Of a stretch of 64,000 bases of DNA, positions 58,512-64,000 are shown piece by piece (within the stretch, counting starts at the first letter, position 1; every line of letters begins with the position of its first letter). Under the pieces are notes generated by a model. It made no database searches, was not told where the DNA came from, and saw only the letters and a program-made list of their open reading frames with translations. Position numbers and translations under genes: made by a program. This stretch comes from Acidimicrobiales bacterium (GTDB lineage: Bacteria > Actinomycetota > Acidimicrobiia > Acidimicrobiales > SHLQ01). The DNA lies in contig JAHDCX010000009.1 in the NCBI GenBank assembly GCA_020629635.1, positions 1-64,000 of the forward strand, read 5' to 3'.

Positions 58512-59126
58512 TCAGGGGGCGCGCAAGGCCCGAAGCGACCCGACGACGTCGACCTCGGCGAAGCCATCGTCGAGCGCCCGCAGGTAGATCTCATACGGCG
58601 GCCGACCGCCATCGGCGGGATCCGGGAACACATCGTGAATCAGGAGCGTCCCGCCGGACCGGATCTTTGGGGTCCACGATTCGTAGTCGGCGTGCGCCGG
58701 CTCCGTGCCGTGACCGCCGTCGATGAAGACCAGTGCAAGCGGCGTTTCCCACGACCTCGCGACGACGGGTGAGTCGCCGACCACCGCAACGACGGTTCCT
58801 TCGAGTTCGGCATCGTGAATCGTGCGCCGAAAGAACGGCAGGGTGTCCATCCGGCCAATCTCCGGGTCGACGAGCGCTGCGTCGTGATGTTCCCATCCCG
58901 CCTGGTTCTCCTCCGACCCGCGATGGTGATCGAGGGCGAACAGGACTCGTCCGTCGTCTCGGGCGGCCGAGCCGAGGTAGATCGCCGACTTGCCGCAGTA
59001 GCTGCCGATTTCGAGGAAGGGCCCGTCGACCGGACACGCACGTGCGTGACGATGGAGTGCGAGTCCTTCGTCCACGGGCATGAAACCCCGTGCGGCCTCC
59101 GCTCGGGATCGATCGAGTGGGGTCAC
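58512..59126 (-). CDS. SAM-dependent methyltransferase (Methyltransf_24-like)
   Basis: A 204-residue class I methyltransferase-like protein. Motif I is FLEIGSYCGKSAIYLG (about 38-53), the acidic end of strand 2 is LFALDHHRGSEEN, and strand 4 is LALVFIDGGHGTEPAHADYE, where FIDGGH is the hallmark of the CmcI/Methyltransf_24 group acting on small molecules or sugars. GTG 59126 is 4 nt after the GtrA stop, so it is the second gene of that operon. Substrate unknown; the location suggests glycan decoration. Confidence 0.8.
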   Translation of the reverse strand: MTPLDRSRAEAARGFMPVDEGLALHRHARACPVDGPFLEIGSYCGKSAIYLGSAARDDGRVLFALDHHRGSEENQAGWEHHDAALVDPEIGRMDTLPFFRRTIHDAELEGTVVAVVGDSPVVARSWETPLALVFIDGGHGTEPAHADYESWTPKIRSGGTLLIHDVFPDPADGGRPPYEIYLRALDDGFAEVDVVGSLRALRAP

Positions 59127-59130
59127 GACC

Positions 59131-59589
59131 TCAGACCCGCTCGGGGACGGCGCTGTCCTCGTTCGGCCACAGAACCTTCTCGAGGAAGGCGAACTTGAGC
59201 AGCCAGAGTGCGGCGAACGAACCGATCTGGGTCAGGAGCAGTATCGGTTTCGAGTCCGTGATGGTGTCCGCGACACCGATGGCGATCGTCGAGACGACAA
59301 AGCCGAAGAAGGTCATGATCCAGAACGGCGCGACCTCTCTGGAGGTGGAGTGATCGCCCTCACGACCCCAGACCCACTTTCGGTTGAGGAGGTAGGCGGG
59401 CGGCGTGCTCGCACAGACGGAGACGAAGTTGGCGAACACACCCGGCCAGTCGAAGACGAAGATGCCGATGGCGAGGGTGGTCAGACCGACCACGGTGGAG
59501 ACGACGGTGACTCCGCCGTAGCGGACAAGTCGTAGCCCGTACTGCTCCCAGAGGCGCGCCACGTCGAAGCGGCGCACGGGTCGGTCCAT
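59131..59589 (-). CDS. GtrA-like membrane protein
   Basis: A 152-residue protein with four hydrophobic helices and the GtrA signatures RYGGVTVVSTVVGLTTL, ANFVSVCASTPPAYLLNRKWVW and a late FLEKVLW end. GtrA-type proteins help move lipid-linked sugars across the membrane for O-antigen, teichoic acid or arabinogalactan work. ATG 59589 (MDRPVRRFDVARLW) has TACCCT 7 nt upstream; a start at 59646 would run into the divergent lipoprotein gene. First gene of a two-gene minus-strand operon. Confidence 0.88.
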   Translation of the reverse strand: MDRPVRRFDVARLWEQYGLRLVRYGGVTVVSTVVGLTTLAIGIFVFDWPGVFANFVSVCASTPPAYLLNRKWVWGREGDHSTSREVAPFWIMTFFGFVVSTIAIGVADTITDSKPILLLTQIGSFAALWLLKFAFLEKVLWPNEDSAVPERV

Positions 59590-59596
59590 CCGGACA

Positions 59597-59602
59597 AGGG
59601 TA
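59597..59602 (-). promoter_or_regulatory. TANNNT box before the GtrA gene
   Basis: On the minus strand TACCCT ends 7 nt before the ATG at 59589, with no Shine-Dalgarno site. Confidence 0.35.
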
Positions 59603-59646
59603 TTCGGCTCCGCGTCCCGCCGCGCATTGTGCACAAGACTCATCAC

Positions 59647-60744
59647 ATGTCACTCGTGTCCACCCGGCGCCTCGCAGTGGCCGCCATCGTCGTGATCGCG
59701 TCGTCGTGTGGGGGTACCGAGACCGCAGATTCGCGCCTGCTCACCGAGCCAACCGAGCCGCAAGCGCCCACATCGTCGACGACTGATGTCGAACCCCCCA
59801 CGTCGACCGAGGCAAGCACCACGCGCCCGGCGAGTTCGGTCGCCACCACGGCAACGACGACAGCGACGACAACGTCCTCGACAACGACAAGCGCACCGAG
59901 CTCGACGACGACGATCTCCCCGGTCGCGGACAACGGCCGGGTCGTTCCGGTCACGCCGACCGAGCCAGCAGCGATCGCGCTCGCCGTCGAGGAGGTCACG
60001 ACCGCGCTTCTCGACCCCGACACTCCTGCCGAGCAGCTTCCGGACCTCGGACATCGCGAGCAGCTGTTGGTGCGATCACTGGCGCGGCGCCCGGATATCC
60101 ACGACGATGTTCTCGGCCGGCTCAGCCAACGGACGAGGGCCGTGCTCGAGTTGCACTTGTCGGCCCGAGCGTCGCTCGGACGCCTGCACTCGGGGTGGTC
60201 CCCCGTCGAGCAGATTCCCGCGTGGGAGATCATCGAGCCCGAACCGCTCGACACGCTCATCGGCCACTATCGAGCTGCGGAGGACGCCACCGGGATCCGC
60301 TGGGAGATTCTCGCCGGCATCAACCTGATCGAGACCGGGATGGGTCGCATCGACGGCCTGAGCAGCGCCGGAGCACAAGGACCGATGCAGTTCCTCCCAA
60401 CCACGTGGGCCGAGGTGTCACAGGGCGGCGACATCGACGATCCCGCAGACGCGATTCCGGGCGCTGCCCGCTACCTCGTGCAACGGGGCGGCCTCGACGA
60501 CATCCGCCGTGGGTTGTGGGGCTACAACAACTCCGACCACTACGTCGACGCCGTACTCACCTATGCCGAGCTGCTCGAACGAGAGCCGCTCGCCATTCGA
60601 GGCTTCTACAACTGGGAGATCTACGTCGGGACCGTCGCCGGCACCCTGTGGCTCCCGGTCGGTTTCCGGGCCGAATCCCCGATCAGCGCCGCTGACTGGG
60701 CCTCGACACGACCATGGGCAGAAACGCTTCCCCGTTCGGGATGA
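59647..60744 (+). CDS. Lytic transglycosylase-like lipoprotein
   Basis: A 365-residue lipoprotein. ATG 59647 gives a short signal peptide with lipobox IASSC (Cys21). A Thr/Ser-rich spacer (about 30-95) leads to the SLT fold: EILAGINLIETGMGRIDGLS with Glu229 as the likely catalytic acid, then AGAQGPMQFLPTTW, the GPMQF motif of peptidoglycan transglycosylases, and a GYNNSDHYVDAVLTYAE tail as in MltB/Slt-type domains. It should cleave peptidoglycan glycan strands at the outer side of the membrane. It diverges from the GtrA gene. Confidence 0.9.
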   Translation: MSLVSTRRLAVAAIVVIASSCGGTETADSRLLTEPTEPQAPTSSTTDVEPPTSTEASTTRPASSVATTATTTATTTSSTTTSAPSSTTTISPVADNGRVVPVTPTEPAAIALAVEEVTTALLDPDTPAEQLPDLGHREQLLVRSLARRPDIHDDVLGRLSQRTRAVLELHLSARASLGRLHSGWSPVEQIPAWEIIEPEPLDTLIGHYRAAEDATGIRWEILAGINLIETGMGRIDGLSSAGAQGPMQFLPTTWAEVSQGGDIDDPADAIPGAARYLVQRGGLDDIRRGLWGYNNSDHYVDAVLTYAELLEREPLAIRGFYNWEIYVGTVAGTLWLPVGFRAESPISAADWASTRPWAETLPRSG

Positions 60745-60763
60745 CGAGCACCCCGCCCACAGG

Positions 60764-62086
60764 TCAGCACTCGACGATGACTCGAATCTGGTCCAGATGT
60801 GGACCGAATGCCATGTTCCAGGTGACCGTATTCGCCCCAGGGGTCAGGTCGAGCGTCATCTTGTCGGAGCCTTCCATCGGGCCGTAGACGTACGTGGCGT
60901 CGGGTCCTTCGAGGAAGGTCGAGTTCTTGAGCTCGTTGTTGCGGTAGACGAGCCCGAGGATCTTGCGATCGGTGAAGGTCATCGAGCCGGTCAGCTTCCC
61001 ACCGTCGTCAAGTCGGTCGCCGTGCGCCATGTAGCTGCACACCTGCGTGCCGGCCGGAATCTTCTTGTTCTCGTTGTCGCCGCCATCAAAGGCACCTGCC
61101 GAGGTCCGGTTGACCGTGAGGTCCGAGGTCAACACGTACGGGCCAGCCTCCTGGAGCACGTGCGTCTTGGTGTTGCTGTCGAGGATGCCGCCCTCGCCGG
61201 TCGACATCGTCGGTGCGGCGTAGAACGCGGTGTCATCGGTGATCGTCGGGACTGGTGGGGTGTCGGCGGGAGTTCCTCCCGTGTCGGTTCCACCCCCGTC
61301 GGTATCGCCGGTTCCGCCGCCACCAGCGGTGTCATCATCATCGTCATCGCCACCACCGGTGGTGTCGTCGTCATCGTCATCGTCAGGCGGATCAACGGGC
61401 GTCACATCATCGATCGTGACGCTTCCGGCGTTGATCGTTCCGTCGCCGAGCAAGGTCGACGAGACGGCGTATTCGGTGAAGGTCACACCGTCACCGGGCA
61501 AGATGCCGGTGAACCAGTCGTGATCAAACGACAGCGCCACCCCGACGAGGACGTCGTTGTCATCGACTCGGCGCTTGCCAGCACACCAGTTCGCATCGAC
61601 CGACGTGGTCTCACATGTGTAGCCCGTGTCGCTTCCGTTCAAGCCACTGTCGAAGTCCGACATCGTCAGCGTCGAGGACACGACGTCTTGGATCTGAGAC
61701 GGCGAGTAGGTGTTGCAGGTGTCGGCGATTCCGCCGCCGGCGATCGCTGCGGCGCAATCGGCAATGGTGCCGTCGTAGTCGGGATCGGTGGCGTCGAACA
61801 CGACGATCCACTCGATGTCACCCGCGTCATCGGCGCCAATCTCGCCGATGACCGATTGGAGGATGCGGAGATCGGTCTCTGGCTTGTCGCCGAGCGACGC
61901 GGCACGCAGCAGCCCGGTGCGGACTCCCGACGTGGTCGACGAGCGGGCGTCCCATGCCATGCCCGCTTCGACAGCGCCGAAGATGACGACGAGTAGCAGG
62001 GGGATGGCCAGCGCAGCTTCGACGAGGACAGCGCCGCGGTCGCGCGGTGGTCGACCAGATGAAGGGGTGAACAGGGAGCGGAGCAT
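60764..62086 (-). CDS. TadE-like pseudopilin protein with Asp-rich linker and C-terminal domain
   Basis: A 440-residue protein. The N-terminus has the TadE/TadG pseudopilin segment RGAVLVEAALAIPLLLVVIF with the conserved Glu. About 150 residues follow with paired Cys (DTCNTYS, ETTSVDANWCAGK), then a long Asp/Gly/Thr-rich linker with runs of seven and six Asp, then a beta-rich C-terminal domain ending VIVEC. TadE-like proteins belong to the Tad pilus system of surface fibres. ATG 62086 has GAGG 6 nt upstream; a GTG at 62098 would add MRFP. It follows the other TadE-like gene by 18 nt. The C-terminal part is not in common Tad proteins and is unrecognised. Confidence 0.8.
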   Translation of the reverse strand: MLRSLFTPSSGRPPRDRGAVLVEAALAIPLLLVVIFGAVEAGMAWDARSSTTSGVRTGLLRAASLGDKPETDLRILQSVIGEIGADDAGDIEWIVVFDATDPDYDGTIADCAAAIAGGGIADTCNTYSPSQIQDVVSSTLTMSDFDSGLNGSDTGYTCETTSVDANWCAGKRRVDDNDVLVGVALSFDHDWFTGILPGDGVTFTEYAVSSTLLGDGTINAGSVTIDDVTPVDPPDDDDDDDTTGGGDDDDDDTAGGGGTGDTDGGGTDTGGTPADTPPVPTITDDTAFYAAPTMSTGEGGILDSNTKTHVLQEAGPYVLTSDLTVNRTSAGAFDGGDNENKKIPAGTQVCSYMAHGDRLDDGGKLTGSMTFTDRKILGLVYRNNELKNSTFLEGPDATYVYGPMEGSDKMTLDLTPGANTVTWNMAFGPHLDQIRVIVEC

Positions 62087-62104
62087 GGGGAACCTCACAG
62101 GGCC

Positions 62105-62695
62105 TTACAGGTCGAGCTCGACGACTTCGACGGTCGATGCGGTCAGCGTGATGTCGCTGAAGAAGCCGGTGATGAACTCGTGCTCGTACTCGATGTACAC
62201 GCCGATGTTGTCCCACTGACTGCGTTGTTGAGGCTTCAAACCCTTCTGGAGGCCCGGAGGCTCGTCCGCAGGATTGGCCGGGTCGACTTCGTAGCTGGCG
62301 ACATCGAGGAACTCGGGTCCGTACGAGTTGCACAGGAAGTCCTGCGTCTTCGGGAGGTCGCCGTCGATACAGGTGGTCGGGAGCTCCGCGTCGAGCGACG
62401 TCGCGCTGAAGATGATGACCTTGCGGATCGGACGCTGGAGGCCTCGTGAGCGGGCGTCGATCTCCTGGAGGATGGCCTGATCGGCGAGTGGATCGTCTCG
62501 TTCGATCGAGGCGATGCGAGCTGCGCTTCGCGAGATGTCCTCGATGGCGAGGTTGCTACGGAACATGAGACCGAATTCGATCCCGCCGAACACCACAAAG
62601 AAGAACAGTGGCGCCACGAGTGCGAACTCGACCATGGCTGCGCCGCGATCACGCGGACGCCGCTCGCGAGGGTTTCGTCGAAGCCGTTCGAACAT
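62105..62695 (-). CDS. TadE-like pseudopilin protein
   Basis: A 196-residue protein. After a basic head (RRNPRERRPRDRGAAMVEFA) comes the hydrophobic pilin-like helix with Glu at position +5 (MVEFALVAPLFFFVVFGGIE). The rest is an extracytoplasmic domain with two Cys (TTCIDG, DFLCNS). This is a typical TadE-like minor pilin of the Tad/Flp system. It starts the two-gene operon with the larger TadE-like protein; no tadA/tadB/tadC or flp genes are in the window. Confidence 0.88.
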   Translation of the reverse strand: MFERLRRNPRERRPRDRGAAMVEFALVAPLFFFVVFGGIEFGLMFRSNLAIEDISRSAARIASIERDDPLADQAILQEIDARSRGLQRPIRKVIIFSATSLDAELPTTCIDGDLPKTQDFLCNSYGPEFLDVASYEVDPANPADEPPGLQKGLKPQQRSQWDNIGVYIEYEHEFITGFFSDITLTASTVEVVELDL

Positions 62696-62812
62696 GTTGC
62701 TGTCTTCGGCGCGTTCGGCTCAAAGATGTACACCCCGGGGACGGATTCGGTTCGATCGACCCAGATCCCCCCGAAGATGTGCCCGGTGGCCCGAGCGGCA
62801 ATCATTGGGGCC

Positions 62813-63256
62813 ATGCGCATCGCACTCGGCAGTGATCACGCCGGCTTCGACCTCAAACAGCACCTTCTCGCCCATCTCGGCGGACGCGGGTTCACGACCA
62901 TCGATCTCGGGACCGACTCGACCGAATCGGTCGACTATCCCGAGTTCTGCGCGGCGGTGGGCCGTGCGGTCGTTGCCGGGGAGGCCGACTGGGGCATCGT
63001 CCTCGGAGGTTCGGGTCAGGGCGAACAGTTGGCGGCCAACAAGGTGCGTGGCGTGCGTGCGGCGCTGTGCAACTGTCTCTACACGGCACGGATGGCGCGA
63101 GCACACAACGACGCCAACGTGCTGTCGATTGGCGCTCGCGTCGTGGGCATCGGCCTCGCCGAGGAGATCACCGATCTCTTCGCCGACACGGCCTTCGAAG
63201 GTGGCCGCCACCAGCGGCGCGTCGATCAGGTGATGGCGATCGAACACGAGGGCTGA
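62813..63256 (+). CDS. rpiB: Ribose-5-phosphate isomerase B
   Basis: A 147-residue RpiB/LacAB-family sugar isomerase that interconverts ribulose 5-phosphate and ribose 5-phosphate in the pentose phosphate pathway. Motifs: MRIALGSDHAGFDLK, SVDYPEFC, GGSGQGEQLAANKVRGVRAA and ARAHNDANVLSIGARVVG; the phosphate loop is GSGQG where most members have GTGIG. ATG 62813 is the family start; the start at 62726 would lie in the divergent TadE promoter. It converges with the partial gene at 63269, 12 nt apart. Confidence 0.95.
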   Translation: MRIALGSDHAGFDLKQHLLAHLGGRGFTTIDLGTDSTESVDYPEFCAAVGRAVVAGEADWGIVLGGSGQGEQLAANKVRGVRAALCNCLYTARMARAHNDANVLSIGARVVGIGLAEEITDLFADTAFEGGRHQRRVDQVMAIEHEG

Positions 63257-63268
63257 CGCCCCCGTCGA

Positions 63269-64000
63269 TCAGGAAACCGGCTGATCATCACGATCACGTG
63301 ACCCTCGTCGTCGCCGTCGCTCGCCGTGATCGGCACCTCGACGGAGTCGGCGCGGCGACGGTTGGTCGGTGACATCGACGACACCGTCGCGCAAGTCGAT
63401 CACGACCTCGTTCGGATCGCGACGAGGCCGGCTCGAACGGCGAACGTCACGCCACGTCCGATAGCGGCGCCAGCCCGTCCAGAGGCCGAGGAGCGCAAAG
63501 AGCACGAAGACCGCCGTGCCGAGGATGAGGAGGCGTTGCTCTTCCGTGGTTGCGCCGGCGAACGGGTTCAGGCTCGTTTGGCCGGTCCGAGACGCAAGCT
63601 CGACCGACGCCGTCGCCGAAACCAGTGCACTCGGGGCGATGTCGAGACGGCCTGCGATGGACCGAGCTTCGAACTCGACCGGGAACTCGAGCGCGTCTCC
63701 TCGCGGCGCGGGTGACGACACGACGAAGGTGAGCTCGGCCGACTCCCCGACACGGAGCACGTTCGACGCCCGGAGCAGACGAACGTCGCGCGAGCCGTCG
63801 AAGCTCGTGTTGACGGACAGCTCATCACTCGACAGGTCCCGGACCGTGAACGGAACGCTCCACGCGTCGTCGAGGTCGGCCACCACACGTGTCTGTGTGG
63901 CGTTGATGTCGCCAGCGTTGGTGAGCGTGATCTGCCACGTGACATCGAACCAGTCGTCGCGGGCCGCTTCGACGACGTCGATGGGCACCGCAACGATCTC
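63269..64000 (-). CDS. Membrane-anchored surface protein, C-terminal part (5' end outside window)
   Basis: The minus-strand frame is open to the right edge, so only the last 243 residues are seen; an internal GTG at 63988 need not be the start. TWQITLTNAGDINATQTRVV and the following strands resemble a DUF11-like or conserved-repeat Ig-type domain. A TM helix follows (LLILGTAVFVLFALLGLWTGW) and then a very basic cytoplasmic tail (RRYRTWRDVRRSSRPRRDP) with a positive end. This is a typical stalked surface protein with C-terminal anchor. Function unknown. Confidence 0.75.
   Translation of the reverse strand, partial: EIVAVPIDVVEAARDDWFDVTWQITLTNAGDINATQTRVVADLDDAWSVPFTVRDLSSDELSVNTSFDGSRDVRLLRASNVLRVGESAELTFVVSSPAPRGDALEFPVEFEARSIAGRLDIAPSALVSATASVELASRTGQTSLNPFAGATTEEQRLLILGTAVFVLFALLGLWTGWRRYRTWRDVRRSSRPRRDPNEVVIDLRDGVVDVTDQPSPRRLRRGADHGERRRRRGSRDRDDQPVS

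Noticed and set aside
1-64000. tRNA, rRNA, integrase or insertion sequence
   Set aside because: No convincing T-loop/anticodon pattern, ribosomal sequence, transposase or integrase motif was seen on either strand by eye.

Overview
The window reads as a stretch of chromosome from a high-GC actinobacterium, most likely a member of the Acidimicrobiia (an Ilumatobacter-like lineage; this placement is inference). Evidence for Actinobacteria: a mycothiol ligase gene (mshC) beside cysS, a DUF3499 gene, a HelD-type RNA polymerase remodeller, an Lhr helicase, many GTG starts, and about a dozen genes with a TANNNT box 6-8 nt in front of the start codon and no clear ribosome binding site, as in leaderless actinobacterial transcripts. 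I see no phage, integrase, insertion sequence, CRISPR array, rRNA or tRNA. Gene density is high; only one gene-free gap exceeds 300 bases (20134-20463).

Layout. 1-2500: end of an HNH nuclease gene with a duplicated 3' tail, a cytochrome P450 and a secreted protein. 2577-6527: a compact four-gene set (circularly permuted ATP-grasp, alpha-E protein, transglutaminase, Anbu proteasome-like peptidase), a known but poorly understood peptide synthesis and degradation system. 6619-15388: FAS1 protein, two MFS carriers, a gamma-glutamylcyclotransferase-like gene, a lipoprotein, patatin and DedA genes, a two-component system. 15404-21237: an ABC exporter pair, a membrane HTH/metallopeptidase fusion, a gap full of hairpins and a membrane-anchored protein. 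21254-23821: mshC and cysS side by side. 23831-33430: beta-propeller and DUF3499 genes, HAD hydrolase, small metallopeptidase, a zinc-ribbon membrane protein coupled to a PAS/degenerate-GGDEF protein, cyclophilin, then a minus-strand run of small membrane protein, nei, pseudo-SGNH lipoprotein and Ser/Thr kinase. 33487-41147: a 1240-residue PKD-repeat protein, a SirB1-type protein, a flavin reductase-like protein and a large secreted propeller. 41165-50306: lhr and helD on the minus strand, divergent from hemE-hemY.

50522-54865 carries a DUF1996 protein, a class III nucleotidyl cyclase, a HesB/IscA-like gene and lnt. The HesB-like frame is interrupted by one TGA exactly where the family has its metal-binding Cys, and a SECIS-like hairpin lies 23 nt downstream, so I interpret it as a selenoprotein. 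It is the most striking observation in the window. 54828-59589 holds dtd and two small clusters for glycan or cell-surface work (GT4 glycosyltransferase, methyltransferases, an alpha/alpha-barrel protein, GtrA). 59647-64000 has a lytic transglycosylase-like lipoprotein, two TadE-like pseudopilin-type proteins, rpiB and the C-terminus of a membrane-anchored protein cut by the window edge.

Other points to check: helD has no ATG/GTG/TTG at its proper N-terminus but an ATT with a good GGAG site; Lnt has Ser in place of its catalytic Cys; the SGNH-like lipoprotein lacks its catalytic Ser; and a 52-bp perfect tandem repeat forms a 43-codon coupled ORF between a glycosyltransferase and a methyltransferase gene. 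All functional statements come from motif reading without database searches.
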